31,346 nt of DNA from Ichthyophonus hoferi (GCA_002751075.1 NAOQ01000672.1:1-31346), one strand, 5' to 3'; shown: positions 11,290 to 23,631, counted from the first letter of the stretch. The notes: generated by a model not told the origin, from the sequence alone. Numbers and translations are program-made.

Positions 11290-13028
11290 ATGATCTTTTA
11301 AGGATATCAGTGTTATCCAATAACATTCGTTCTACCCTACTCACACCATAAATGCCTTCTGTTTCTTATATATGTATATATGCATCTAGGTATGTATGTA
11401 TGCATATCAAGTTGGATAAGTATGTGAAAGTGCAATGCTCTTTTAATGTATAAAAAGAACCTAAATGCACAAGCCAATCCCTTTTAAAACCTGGATGTTT
11501 AATCAATAAATGCACTTGATGTAATATAATATCCAATGAGTGTGAGCAGATGATGGATGATGTATTAGGTAATTATTAAACCGGTAATATATAGGCCAAT
11601 CATAATATAGCCTGTCTTTATCTTAAGCCGTTACCCTGACCATAACGTATGTCATATGGTGGAGTATAATGTAAACAAAACTAGAAGCCCCATCTCAACC
11701 ACACTGTGGTTAATTTATACCATTCTAAACACACTTGATGCACTGAGATTGAATTCGGATCAAACTGTCTACCTTATATAATATGGTACAGGAATTAATC
11801 TCAATCCGAATTATTACTACGTAGGTTTAATAGATAATTTCTACTATTTGAGACTAATAGCAGATAACAAAGTTAACAAATAAAAAAGTAGAATATATGC
11901 TACATTCGAATATAATTAAACAATTACTTAAGGAATCATTGTGATGTATTACATATGTTCCAGCAATAATGATATGATTGGCTAGATTTATGTTATGAAG
12001 TAAGGGATGCAACCTATTATATGCTACCTTGAAGGTATTAATCGCTAGATAAACGTATAATGATTGGACTACTAGTATAATATCATCTAACTCATCAGAG
12101 GCTTAATTTTAAAAGGTATCTCTATAGATTACATATAGACTGTATTAACTATTAAAATAACGTAATATATTGGTATACAATTGTATCATTTGATTTATTT
12201 ATTGTCAATTTCAATAATAAAATATTCACTGTGGGGATAGGTTTTCTTTTAATGTTAAGACTAACTGATATCATTAGTGTACACAATGAATGGATAAGTA
12301 ACAGGTGGCCTAAAGTTCAATTATAATGGCTTGATCGCATTGGCGATTTACATCATAGGTACCACATATATATATATATGAGTAGAGGGAGAGGGAGAGG
12401 TATTCTTTTTTACCAAGCGATGTATAAGCTGACATGATTGGTGGAGCATGTACAGTTATCCAATGTAATCACTATTAAGTTTTAAAATTATAATATTAAC
12501 GTGATAGATAGCCAGTCTGCTTACGAATGCTATCAGACTGTCCACCACTAATTGTAATCAACTAAAATTTACTTAATGATAACACCACGTGTCATTTAAA
12601 GGGTGTGGATTGGTGTTTAGATAACTAGTAGTATTTAACCGTGAGTATAAAACTCATGACGACCCTAGCCCATCCACCTCTCCTAATTTATCATTACTAC
12701 ATACCTTATATGATTAATACTCATACCAGCATATTGGCTACTAATCATTCCTGCTAAATGATCTATCACCATCGAGGTATCACACCAGCTAGTATTAACC
12801 AATTGTATATACTGAGTGCAGTCACAAGGAGATTGATTGGTTAAAGGTTGATGGGTAAGATTGCTAATAAATCATGGCAACCAATAGGATATGCCCTTTA
12901 TAAGATTGCAGTACCAAATCATATATTATTGATCAATAGATACACTTTAAAAGGGTGATAACTACAGCACACCAATTAACTTTTTTTGTTTTAATTTTAT
13001 GAAATCCTAGTGAGAGATTGATACTGGA

Positions 13029-13177
13029 GAGGGGCCATATTGAATTCCAACCAATCAGGCAGAAGAAGGGCCTACGAGAAAATAAAGAATGACCATTACC
13101 ACTAGTAGTAGCATAAGGATTCGTAGAAAAATCACGCCCCATGACTGCTATTGGCCGAATCCTAATGGAGAGCCAAT
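13029..13177 (-). repeat. Gap-flanking copy of the last ZFPL1 exon (left copy)
   Basis: This 149-bp stretch matches 13553-13700 except for one extra base near 13127. On the minus strand it contains the same acceptor and last ZFPL1 exon. The extra base shifts the frame, so this copy would not encode the membrane anchor. It is probably the same genomic locus assembled twice. Confidence 0.9.
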
Positions 13178-13545
13178 NNNNNNNNNNNNNNNNNNNNNNN
13201 NNNNNNNNNNNNNNNNNNNNNNNNNNNNNNNNNNNNNNNNNNNNNNNNNNNNNNNNNNNNNNNNNNNNNNNNNNNNNNNNNNNNNNNNNNNNNNNNNNNN
13301 NNNNNNNNNNNNNNNNNNNNNNNNNNNNNNNNNNNNNNNNNNNNNNNNNNNNNNNNNNNNNNNNNNNNNNNNNNNNNNNNNNNNNNNNNNNNNNNNNNNN
13401 NNNNNNNNNNNNNNNNNNNNNNNNNNNNNNNNNNNNNNNNNNNNNNNNNNNNNNNNNNNNNNNNNNNNNNNNNNNNNNNNNNNNNNNNNNNNNNNNNNNN
13501 NNNNNNNNNNNNNNNNNNNNNNNNNNNNNNNNNNNNNNNNNNNNN
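13178..13545. other. Assembly gap (368 N)
   Basis: Run of N. The sequence immediately left (13029-13177) recurs on the right (13553-13700), so the gap most likely separates overlapping contig ends. Confidence 0.99.
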
Positions 13546-13578
13546 TTATTACGAGGGGCCATATTGAATTCCAACCAA

Positions 13579-16500
13579 TCAGGCAGAAGAAGGGCCTACG
13601 AGAAAATAAAGAATGACCATTACCACTAGTAGTAGCATAAGGATTCGTGAAAAATCACGCCCCATGACTGCTATTGGCCGAATCCTAATGGAGAGCCAAT
13701 AGATTAGCAGTGCTGAACCACATATGCATTAACTTCCCTCTAGCAGATTACATAATAACCCATGAAATGAAGATAGATTGAATGTAAAATTTAAAATATG
13801 AAAGAGCCAATAAAATCATGGAATGGTGTGATATGACATGATATTTGCAATGTCATTGATTGCACAGGGCTATGGGTATATGCAGTGATGTTTATGCATA
13901 TATTAATGTGCATGTTACACGTGGCCCTACAACCTGACGCCACAAAGGCAAACACTTAGTGTATTGTAATTAAATACTGCTCTTATTAGAAACCATAATT
14001 ATCGCAGGTATATATGGTATGCCAATGATAAAAGACAATAAATTATACATAAAGATGTGATTGGCTGGGAGGGGGGAATATAGAAGAAGGAATACTTAAA
14101 TAGAAACAACTAAGAGTTGTTGATTGGGTAGGGTAGTGAATAGACCAGCAATATTATGGTTTTAAAAGACTCACCCCAATCGTCTCTTCCAATGTGTAAA
14201 AAGTGATGACGCGCCAGTGCCACTCTTTGATTTGGATGGGCTATTGCATTGGTCGGGTATATCTTGGGGCATCCTGATCGACGAGGAATATCTATCTGCT
14301 GAAGGGTCTGTATAAGCCAATACAATTGCATCATTAGTTTTAATTAATAAGTTAATATGTATACCTAAGTTAAGAGATTGCATAGGCTTACCTATATGGT
14401 TATTCAATGTCATATATTTTCAAAGTAGTAATTTGATTGGTTAGCATGGCAATATTAAAGTAGATCCTAGGGAGTGCGATGTAGAGAATACATTTTATTG
14501 GACGAATATGCATTCGGAAAAGAATGTATTTACAGGCCAATGGAATTAGCTTAAAATCGAATAATAAAACTAACGGGCAATCGAAATGCAAGGACAAGAT
14601 TTACACTTCGTAAAATAACATAAAACTTCATGACAGAAGAAATACCAACGTTATTTGAATAATGCCATACAAGTCATGCCTACCTGAGTCCTGATGCTCT
14701 ATCATTGGTTGATTTAAATAACTTGGTCGTACTGAGCCGGTAACAGAACGGTCATTATTGGCTAAGGGCTTATGTTGAGGTGGCTGCGTAAAAATTATGT
14801 AATAGATACACCAATCGTAGGATGGCATGAGAGAATGCAAGTATTTTCATCCATATGATTGGGCGTCTGTGTATGGTGAGACCATAATATGACCTCACAA
14901 ACCATAAAACATGGAAAAAACAAGACCATAATATGACCTCACAAACCATAAAAGATGGAAAAAACAAGCAGACGTTGACAATACTTCTAGTTTTGCGGTA
15001 GTGGGAATATCCATATAAGGCTAATAAAAATAGAATCTATTCCGCCATACAGGAATGAACATACCGTTCTTAATATAGACAACCAGTGCTTGGTACAAAT
15101 AGACTTGCAGTAAAGTGGTGTAGTTATATCAATATATAGACCTACAGAGAGTGTCTCCTGCATGTGATTGGATAGCAAGATCATCCAATAGAAAGATATA
15201 CTTATACACAGATACCCCTATGTACACATACCTGGGCATATGGCGACATGGTCGCTGCTATTTTCCCCCATGGTACAGTTAATAACCGCTTGGCAACTAC
15301 ATCGGCAACCGGCGAGTACAAGTCGATTGGTGGAATAATTTGTGCCTATATATAGAAAAAAATAAATGACATCGAATTATAAGGGTTTGTGTTATTTATA
15401 TGTTCAGAGCTAATAAGGAGGCAGTGTTAAAAATTAAGAGACAAGTAATGGCAAAAGATAGTGGGGGGAGACTATGTAAAATAGGTTTTAATGCGTGAAT
15501 AATAATAATAATAAATTTAACGTGAGTGTGAGAGTGAATAAAACGGCGTACTTATATTTAATATCACGTTAATTGAGAGAGAAGAAACGTGTCATTGGTC
15601 CAATTAATATAGTTTAATCTCAACACCAATTAAACCCTTTTTCTTTCCCTCTATTTCAGGATAACCCAATCTAATATCATTAGTTCGTATTATTTATCTT
15701 ACCTTATTAGCATATCTTTCCGTCATCTATTAACTACATTTCTTATTTGAGTTATCCAATAAGACATGACTTCTATCTATTGGTAGCTTTCTATCTTATC
15801 AGAGCCATGTCTATTCTATGCATGTGTGTATGAATAATAGTATGAATGATAGTATGTAGTATAGTATGTATGATAGTATATATGACAGTCTGTATGGCAG
15901 GATAACAGTGGAATAGTATACATATACATATACATATAACACCATTATGACCCTACTTACACTACAAACAGGGCACATATATCCTGCAGGTGCGGTATTG
16001 ACGGGCAGAGCTCTAAAATAACGATCTAAACACTCCCAGTGAAAGAGATCTGAAGATATCGTAGGGTAAGTATATTGTACTTGGATTGGCTTTTACTGCT
16101 TTTTTTTTTATGTTTTCCAATCTCGTTAAACTTAGCACGTTAATATACTAAGTATCCTTGTATTGGCTTTTATTGTTTTTACATACATACTATATTTATG
16201 TAATACATAGATTGGCTATAAAATAGGCATATCGATAAATATACCTATAATTATATATATGTATTAACACAGTCCAAACCAATGAAAAGGTATAGATCTA
16301 TATATCTTATATTTAAATATCACATTCCCATAATCGCATATAACTACATACATATAACATATACTTGAATATGTAAAGGTATAATAATATAATATTTATA
16401 AGGAATATCAATACAGATCTCTATTGTGGATATATTGGTTATAATTTCTCTTAAAAAATTACAACACTCTATTAACCAATGGCTAATGTTCTTTTAAGTC

Positions 16501-17348
16501 AGTAACAACTATACTTCCCATTCTCTCACTATCTTTCCTAAAAAAAGTGTTATAGTACAGTATCTAGTATAGTGTAGTATAGCATAGGATAGAATAGTAT
16601 AGATAGTATAGTACAGAGTAGTATAATATAGTATAGTATAGTATAGAGAGTATAATATGGAGTAGTATAATATAGTATAGTATAATATAGTATAGTATAG
16701 TATAGATGGTATAGGATAGAGTAGTATAATATAGAGAGAAAAGACAGGGATAATGGGCGCCTACCGTAGCAGATAAGCCTAATAACCTCCCCTTCCTTTA
16801 ACGGCCCGTGACACAGATTACAGCACGAATCAAAGTCGCTGTCTTGAAGCCATTGCAGATAACTACGAATTATACACTGCAAGATGGTACCTTATTGGTG
16901 AATTAAGATTTAAAATGTAAAAGGTGACTTGGAAATTATGTTTAACTTTAACTTAAGATGGACTACATTATGAAGTAGAATGAAAATAATATAAGTATAA
17001 TAATAAGAATATATAGGTAGAATAATAGTAATACTATAGGTATAATAATAATAATAACGTAGGTAGAATAATAAAAATAATATAGGTAAGACAATAATAA
17101 TAATATAGGTAGAATAATAGTAATAATATAGGTATAATCATAGTAATATAATAATATAGGTATAATAATGGTATGATACGTATAATACTAATAATATAGG
17201 TATAGTAATAATAATAACAACAATAACATGCTTATAAGTGTAAATCACTCACCCTAGGGTGCTCCTCAACAAGACATTTTTCACAGACGTTACAAGTATG
17301 GTCGTAACAAAACAAGCTGGTGACAGCCCGACACTTACAGAGACCCAT
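13579..17348 (-). CDS. ZFPL1: ZFPL1-like Golgi zinc-finger membrane protein, complete, 7 exons
   Basis: ZFPL1 is a cis-Golgi integral membrane protein that in animals binds GM130 and supports Golgi structure. Exons (transcript order) are 17348-17253, 16876-16765, 16049-15961, 15345-15232, 14783-14684, 14307-14175 and 13684-13579: 750 nt, 249 residues plus TGA, all phases consistent. The N-terminus [17 protein letters not shown] matches animal MGLCKC. Zn-ligand candidates are C4, C6, C14, H17, C22, C25 and H30, then a RING-like block with [14 protein letters not shown]51, C54, C68, DLFHWECL (H73, C76), NTAPAGY, C95 and C98. [20 protein letters not shown] follows, then a variable linker. The last exon gives one membrane helix (residues ~229-245) and a four-residue tail. 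At 249 residues it is shorter than human (about 310), mainly in linker and tail. The last two junctions rest on phase, not on strong conservation. Confidence 0.93.
14880..14967. repeat. 44-bp tandem duplication in a ZFPL1 intron
   Basis: Two adjacent copies (14880-14923 and 14924-14967) starting GACCATAATATGACCTCAC differ at only one or two positions, indicating a recent duplication within the intron 14784-15231. Confidence 0.92.
15826..15905. repeat. ATAGTATG-type imperfect repeat in ZFPL1 intron
   Basis: Irregular repeats of ATAGTATGAATG/GATAGTATG lie about 55 bp beyond the donor of the 15961-16049 exon on the minus strand. Confidence 0.75.
16552..16735. repeat. TATAG array in ZFPL1 intron
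   Basis: About 180 bp of imperfect TAGTA/TATAG repeats fill the part of the intron next to the 16765 donor. The long reverse ORF across it is exon sequence reading into the array. Confidence 0.9.
16975..17222. repeat. AATAATATAGGT minisatellite in ZFPL1 intron 1
   Basis: About 250 bp of AATAATA(A/G)TATAGGT(A)-type repeats, roughly 20-35 bp apart with variable AAT counts, lie between the first two ZFPL1 exons. Confidence 0.88.
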
Positions 17349-18569
17349 CTGTTTGTGACAGTAACATAAGTATAGATGTAGATGATGTAGATATAACACC
17401 TGTATATTGAAAGCAAGGAAGGAGTGAAAAAAAAAATATGTATAATTGAATGTGTATGGAAAAATTGGCTTTGGGTGTTGGGTGTTGATGTACTTGCATA
17501 TATATGTGTATGTTTTGAAGAGGATAAATCATACAACTGCGTTGAGGGTAGAGTAGATTAAATTAACTACTGGACAAGGAATATAGCAAACTTCTACGCA
17601 AACATTTATATAATAATAAATATAAAATATAATATACACCTACCAGATGTTTATACTTCGTTACCTTCGTGATACTATACTAAAATAATCTACTGTTATA
17701 CAAACTTTAATATCAGCAAACACACCATGCTGTTGTATTTTAATAACCTAACAATAATTTATATAAAATAAAATAAATATTATCTTAATTGTAATTAGCT
17801 ATATCCAATCACTGGCTCTTAATTTAGTCATGGGCAGGTGATATTTATTATTCATTAACAAAAAAACTTAAATGATAGATTAACCGTTTTGAAATTTTAA
17901 TTTCATTTTAAGTTACTTATTGCAAATTTGTAACTACAATATCATTGTTTTGTGTTTTGCGGTTATAATTCAGTATATGATAGGAATTTTTTTACTTTTT
18001 ACCTTCAAAAGATATTCTTTTCAGAGTATAATGTTAATATTTTATACTTTCTCCAATTCTCGTGCAATGTTATAAATGATACACACTATCCTGTAATATG
18101 TTACAGGATAATATATTCTGATATAACTTACTACCAGTGAAAAGACGTAAATAATAGTGTCAGAATAAATAAAGTGAAATTTAATTATGTTACGATGTTA
18201 TCTATTAATTTGGGGTTTCCATTGCAAACCTTTTTATTTACTGATACTTATATGCCAATACCACAACAGAAAATAACCTTTTTACAAATGTTAACAGAGC
18301 TATGGTTTGTTCAAGGCTAGATATATTTAGTCTATTATCAGTCAATAATGGTCTTGCTGTGCCATTTTCTTTTATAGGAATAAGAGTCATCACCGGCTTC
18401 AACATTATTTTTTTAAAAAGGAAAAATGGCCTGAATCTAGGTGTAGCTAGGGAAATTACCCAATTATACTTGTCATCATTATAGTACATTAGCTAATTGG
18501 CTAAAAAAAGGTGGTTTAATACCAGTACCCAAACAATACATGCATTATACCACTTTGGTTTTGGCATTT

Positions 18570-18925
18570 CCCTTTGTATACACGGAATATATATCTTCTA
18601 AGACATATATTTTATTATTACACAAGCCAATAGGACTTGCCCTATGCCCTAGACTGGATGCCTAAGCAATTTGGACCCGAAACATATGATCTGAAATGGC
18701 ACATTACATAGTTGCAGGATCTCTACCATCGGTTGGTTTTATTTTGATATAGAAGCCTGGATTTTATTTCACACCAATATATGACACTAATTATTTTTCC
18801 AAGCTACATATGCAATAATAATTGTTAATAAGATTAAATGCATACAGCTATATGAAGAAATATCTAAATTAATTAAGTATTCCTGTTTTAACAAAAAGTA
18901 AACATAGCTGAAAAATATTCAGTTA
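18570..18925 (+). repeat. Diverged direct repeat, copy 1
   Basis: Shares with 19930-20310 an ordered series of blocks, such as ATATGATCTGAA, ATAGTTGCAGGA, TAATTATTTTTC and ATTCCTGTTTTA, at matching spacing; about 70-75% similar by eye, about 1.36 kb apart. Possibly a decayed transposon. The minus strand at 18500-18650 has a CxxC-containing stretch vaguely like a BED finger, too weak to name. Confidence 0.6.
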
Positions 18926-19929
18926 ATCTCCAAGCCAAGAAGAAAGGTTTTATAAAATTGACAAGCCAGAACCACACTGTTAAGTCGGCAATGTCGTGTG
19001 GCTTCTCCTCCTATAGCCTCCAACAATGGCATGACCAAATTGCCACTGTTTTCACTTTTTTTCATTTTGAGAATATTATTTGCAGAGTAATTATATATAT
19101 TAAACTGTACTCAACAGTAACAGTCACCCTATTAGATAGTAAGACCCTACTCAGCTCAGCCCAGATAAAGTTAATTTTATGTCAAAATGGCCCAGAGGTT
19201 TGATGGAGAATTTGGCTATTGGTAAAATAATTTCAGTTAGGGTTATATAATCCATCTACAACATGGTCAAAATTCTAGTGCATTTTTGCCTGACCTAGCC
19301 TAGCATGCAAACACGCATTAGGGCATAATATAGAGAACATGAAGCGACACTTTAAATAGACAAAAACCTTTTTTCCACAGGGAAAGCATATCAAGAGAAG
19401 GCTTTTTCTTAAGCTATGGCGTGCACAGTGAGCCATCCATGTCGTTACTGGTATGCTTTGATGAGAGAGACGATATATCCTAGCACATGAGCTTAATTTA
19501 ATCATTAGAGTTAGTACTGCAATACGACTCTGCTTATATACAGCTGAGGAGGTCGCAAAACTAACATAAGGGCGGATATGGGCTGAGCTCACCTTATGGT
19601 CTACTATTTAGAAATAGCTCGTTGACACTATTTCTTACGTTTAAAACAAGAAAATGAACGGCTTTATTCACTTGCTAATGATAAGGCAACCAAGCATGAC
19701 ACAAATAGAAGCATACTGTTTACTTAATTGAATGAATCCAGGTCTATATGTGAATAATAGGTCAAATTTAAAAGAGAGCTTATGCTAATGCTGATGGTAG
19801 TGCGCTCAGGGTGACCTCCCAAATTAAAGGTATGAATTGTTCGGAATAATAAGTAAAAATAAGAGGGTTCCTGTAACCTATATTTATTTAGAAGATGAGA
19901 AAATACCAAACTAAGGGGTGTTAACATAT

Positions 19930-20310
19930 CACTTTACATATACAAAGTGCAGATATTCAAAGACCTATTTTTATTATTGAGCATGTCAGCAGGATTTGTC
20001 TTAGGCAGGATACCTAATCAATGAGTTATCTGGGCCCAAAATATATGATCTGAAGTGGCTTATTAGATAGTTGCAGGACCTCTGCTATTAGATTGTTTGA
20101 TTTTAATCGATCATCTTGGATTGCTATTAACATCAATAGATTGAATCAATTATTTTTCAAACTACATATGTGATAGTAATTACTAATAATATTAAACACT
20201 TATAAGTATATATAAAAAAACTTAAATTAATTAAATATTCCTGTTTTAGCATCAATTGACCAGCATATAAGCTCAGGCGTTTAGGTTGAATATAGATCAG
20301 CTAAAAATAC
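19930..20310 (+). repeat. Diverged direct repeat, copy 2
   Basis: Partner of 18570-18925. The best-conserved part is 20008-20255. The flanks also show faint similarity, so the duplicated unit may be longer than the part that can still be aligned by eye. Confidence 0.6.
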
Positions 20311-20902
20311 TCCAGCTCATACCTTTATACAAAACAACATATTGTGTTGCATAGTAATTTGAATTTTGTGGAAAAGTATTTTTGGCTGGGCTAGTAGTAG
20401 GCATAATACTTAGTACTAATTTGCTTTCAATAAAAGGAAATGTAAGGGTAGGCGTATATGCTGATTCTATCTCTAATTGTTTGTTGAGTTTGTACTCAAC
20501 TATGAGTGCAGGAGGTATTGCTGCCTTAATACGGTTGGGCGCAATAGTGCTTATGGCACAGAGCGTTCTATCAGTGAAAGATGCTAAACTGGTATGTATG
20601 TAATACATGTTGCTGGAATTGAGTGTAATTAAGCAATTCTATCTGTTTTTATTGGGAGAAAGATTCTCAGAGCACTGGCGTTTATTTTCAAATGCTAGTA
20701 CCTGATCTAGACATTACAATAAAGATACGATGATTAAAGTATCTTTTAATCATAAGATAAGCTATATATATATATAAGAAATGCAAAGCTTGGTTTTATA
20801 ATGGTTGAAACATCATTGGCCGTTTATTATTTAACCGTTTTTATTCCTTTCATTATTTCCGCAACATGCGTTTATTGCAGGTGTCAATCATAGTTAGTTC
20901 AT

Positions 20903-21040
20903 TAATGCCAATGGGACCGATCGTAAAAATACCGTTCACAGAAGACCACTGAGAACCACTAGAATTATCTGATCTTATCTTAATGATCTAATGCTATTGT
21001 GTCCCAATATGTTCACATTCTATGTATTGACCAATAAATT
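20903..21040 (+). repeat. Interspersed degenerate repeat, copy R1
   Basis: Contains CCAATGGGACCGATC, then CCACTAGAATTATCTGATC, then ATCTAATGCTATTGT and later ACCAATAAAT. The same blocks in the same order recur at 27170-27345. Confidence 0.55.
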
Positions 21041-21814
21041 TACATAATTATGAACGTTCTATTATTGACTAATAATGGACCAATCATTTTATGATCCGCT
21101 TGTTACCAGAAGTTCTGCAGATCTACATATCCAGAGCTGAACGATCTTACAACATGTTATAATGCCACTGGTTAAAATTAATTGGCAATGTCGGGGTTCG
21201 TTTAATTGATTCATGGTAAATACCATGTTATAGATGCTGAAACCCTTGGACTGAATTACAGGTCAATGAATTTCAAAAATCAGTAATGTAAACTAGCCAT
21301 TAGTATATTACTGTAGAAACAGATCAAGGCAAGGTTTCACGCAGATATCACAAGTAAGGGCTTATTCACGGTATATGCACACTTAGTTAGACAAAGAGAC
21401 ATTTCTCAGATTGTGCTGCCAAGAACAACTGGAACACTTTGGTAGTAAAAATTATAGATATGAATAATGCACTACAATACACGTAAACGATTGTTACGGG
21501 TGCCCTAGTATGATGCCAAACATAGAGCAGGGCTTAAAGCATATAGGTAAACCATTACAATATTCATATAGTTCCCAATACTGACGGGCTTTCAGTAAAA
21601 AATATAATGTAAGCATTAGCACAAAGAGGCTATGATAGTTTCTTGGAAACCTGTACGTCAAGATGTTGTGCCTTTAGTCAATTGTTTTTACCGATTGTTA
21701 ATTTTTTTCAATAAAATTTAAACCGACTTCAATATGTTAAAAAGCTAAGACCCCTCTGGGTCTAAGCAGAATCCAAACTAATTATATGATCTATTATTTT
21801 TAAATTATAAACTA

Positions 21815-23631
21815 TTATATATTCTTAAAGCTAATTGTTGCTCCCATTTCCATTTCATGTATCTTGTCAAATTCATATTCTATCACCCGAGGCATTTGTC
21901 TTTCAATGGGTGCAGGATCAATTATAATATGCGTATATACAATATAATAAACAAATGGCAGGGAAAAGGTAAAGATACCCCAACATATACAAAACTGGAT
22001 AAGCCATGAATTTTCCCCGCCAGAAAGACTGTTGTCAATACTCCAAGATATAGCTGCGCCAACCGATTGAATACCCTTATAGAAGCCAGCAAAACGAGCC
22101 GATTCTTCGCAACTATCTGTAATGGATCCCATGATCCAATATGAGTAAGTCTGTAGCATGGCATCATTCATGCCATAAAGAAGGAACTCGAAAACAGGGA
22201 ACAAATAATCCCGACCATGAGCTACATCAAGACGTTCACGACACGTCCTGGTTCTAGCCGACCACACCCCAGTGGGGCATATAGTCGCAACCTCTGGAGT
22301 GATGTTATCAAATCCACCCATATATCCAACCTGAAGGTAGCAACCAATAATATACGTACACGTAAACAGGCATGTGATTATCGCCAAGCCCCACAGTGCT
22401 CTTTGGCGTTTGTTCATTTTCCTGTTGTCAAGGAAGTATTGACCGAACCAGAAAGCACCAAACATTTGAGCTGTCCAATATAATGCTGAATTGAGACCAC
22501 GTGAACGCACGGTGAAAAGCCCACCATTTACACAGTTGAATTGGTAGGTGTAGAACCAATTTGATGCAACAAACAAGGGTGTCAAGAAAATCATAGTTGG
22601 TCTCAGACCCATCATGCAGACGTTGTGAAGTTCCGTTATTGGCCCAGTGTGCTTGCAGAAAATAACAGGGAGACCGTCATCCCGTCTGACCTCATTAGGT
22701 GGTAAAAGACAAAAAAATGATATACAACTTCCAAAGAACATAATCACAGAAAAGACAAAGTAGGAGGAGGGACTAGCTTGGCCGGTGGGATTGTAAAAAT
22801 TAAGACCAAATGAGATCAGACCTCCAATAAGTCCAGCAAGATTAAAGATAATCCAGAAGATGGAGATGTATGTGCCTTTCTTGTCCGGAGTGGCATATGC
22901 CATCATCATAGCACCCTGTGCAGTCCAAAAAAGACCTGCACCGACACCAAGAGTGGCTCCTGAAAGGATAGCAAGCCAGTCAAGGCCCGGGTGAATGCCT
23001 GCAACCTGGTAGGGCCAAAAAGAACATTAGAAAACATAAAAAAAATTAATATTAGGGAGAGAGAAAACAGTAGGCATGCACATGTAGTAGTTTGGGGGGA
23101 AGAAATATATGAAGACAGAAAGAAAGATCGATTGTACACATATATATAATATAACCTTGCATCGTGCAAACATGAAAAAGTGTAGTACACAAGTTATGGA
23201 AGAGAAGGGGACAAAAAAGAGGCTGAGATAGAAGTACAAAAAAATAGATAAAATGGGTAAACCGAGGTACTTACATATTGACATATAGCATAAAAACAAT
23301 AAGCCAGACCACCCACACCCATAAGGACACGATTTCCAAATAAATTGAAAAATAGGCCGCCAAAGTAGCCGAAAACAGAAAAAGATGCATAAAGGGCCGT
23401 GTTCGCATCATTGGCAACGGTGGGATTGTTTGACCCAGCATTTCCCAGACCAGTTAGCGCATTAAAAATTCCTGGACAACAAAATGCAGCAAGGGCAACA
23501 ATAAGGATCTGTGTTTTAGAGGATTTGTAAGACTCTTTCAATTCTTCCCATCGTTCTCGCATTATGTCCATGCTAAAGATGGGTAAATATAGCTTTAGTG
23601 GCGGACTAGGGTGATGTGGCTTTTCAACCAT
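21815..23631 (-). CDS. UNC93-like (DUF895) major facilitator membrane protein, 2 exons
   Basis: Predicted multi-pass transporter of the UNC93-like branch of the major facilitator superfamily; substrate unknown. Exon 1 is 23631-23275, exon 2 is 23005-21815 (stop TAA), with a 269-bp intron (GTAAGT...CCAG) and phase 0 on both sides: 516 codons, 515 residues. A 40-residue cytosolic N-terminus precedes the first helix (ILIVALAAFCCPGIFNAL) and the family's glycine-rich turn TGLGNAGS at residues 60-67. The next helices include FGYFGGLFFNLFGNRVL and ILSGATLGVGAGLFWTAQGAM, the latter the characteristic 'G.GAGLFW..QG' segment. About 11-12 membrane helices follow from hydrophobicity, with a short hydrophilic tail. 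It looks intact and full length for the fungal family. The ATG at 23631 is the first in frame; a second at residue 21 is possible. Confidence 0.9.

Larger units (their letters stand above)
11201..13578. other. Convergent intergenic region between symplekin and ZFPL1
   Basis: No coding stretch with family resemblance was found on either strand. The region holds the symplekin poly(A) signal, a TA run near 12366-12379, many CCAAT/ATTGG words, one copy of the gap-flanking repeat (13029-13177) and most of the assembly gap. The two genes are transcribed toward each other. Confidence 0.7.
17349..21814. other. Gene-poor interval between ZFPL1 and the UNC93-like gene
   Basis: The first ~200 bp are presumably the ZFPL1 promoter. 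From about 17.6 kb the DNA becomes more AT-rich, with fewer CCAAT words and no exon I can support. It contains a pair of diverged direct repeats (about 18570-18925 and 19930-20310) and one copy of an interspersed repeat (20903-21040). Short ORFs at 18238-18489, 19275-19592 and 20297-20608 have no recognisable family and look like decayed repeat DNA. Confidence 0.6.

Noticed and set aside
12933-13574. 213-residue minus-strand ORF spanning the N run
   Set aside because: Most of it is undetermined sequence. The readable parts are the frame-shifted and the frame-correct ends of the duplicated last ZFPL1 exon.
18238-18665. Minus-strand fragments as a hAT transposase with a BED finger
   Set aside because: One CxxC pair and a weak composition match are not enough. 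The catalytic and dimerisation parts are not visible.
22217-22483. 88-residue plus-strand ORF
   Set aside because: Antisense shadow of the UNC93-like transporter exon.
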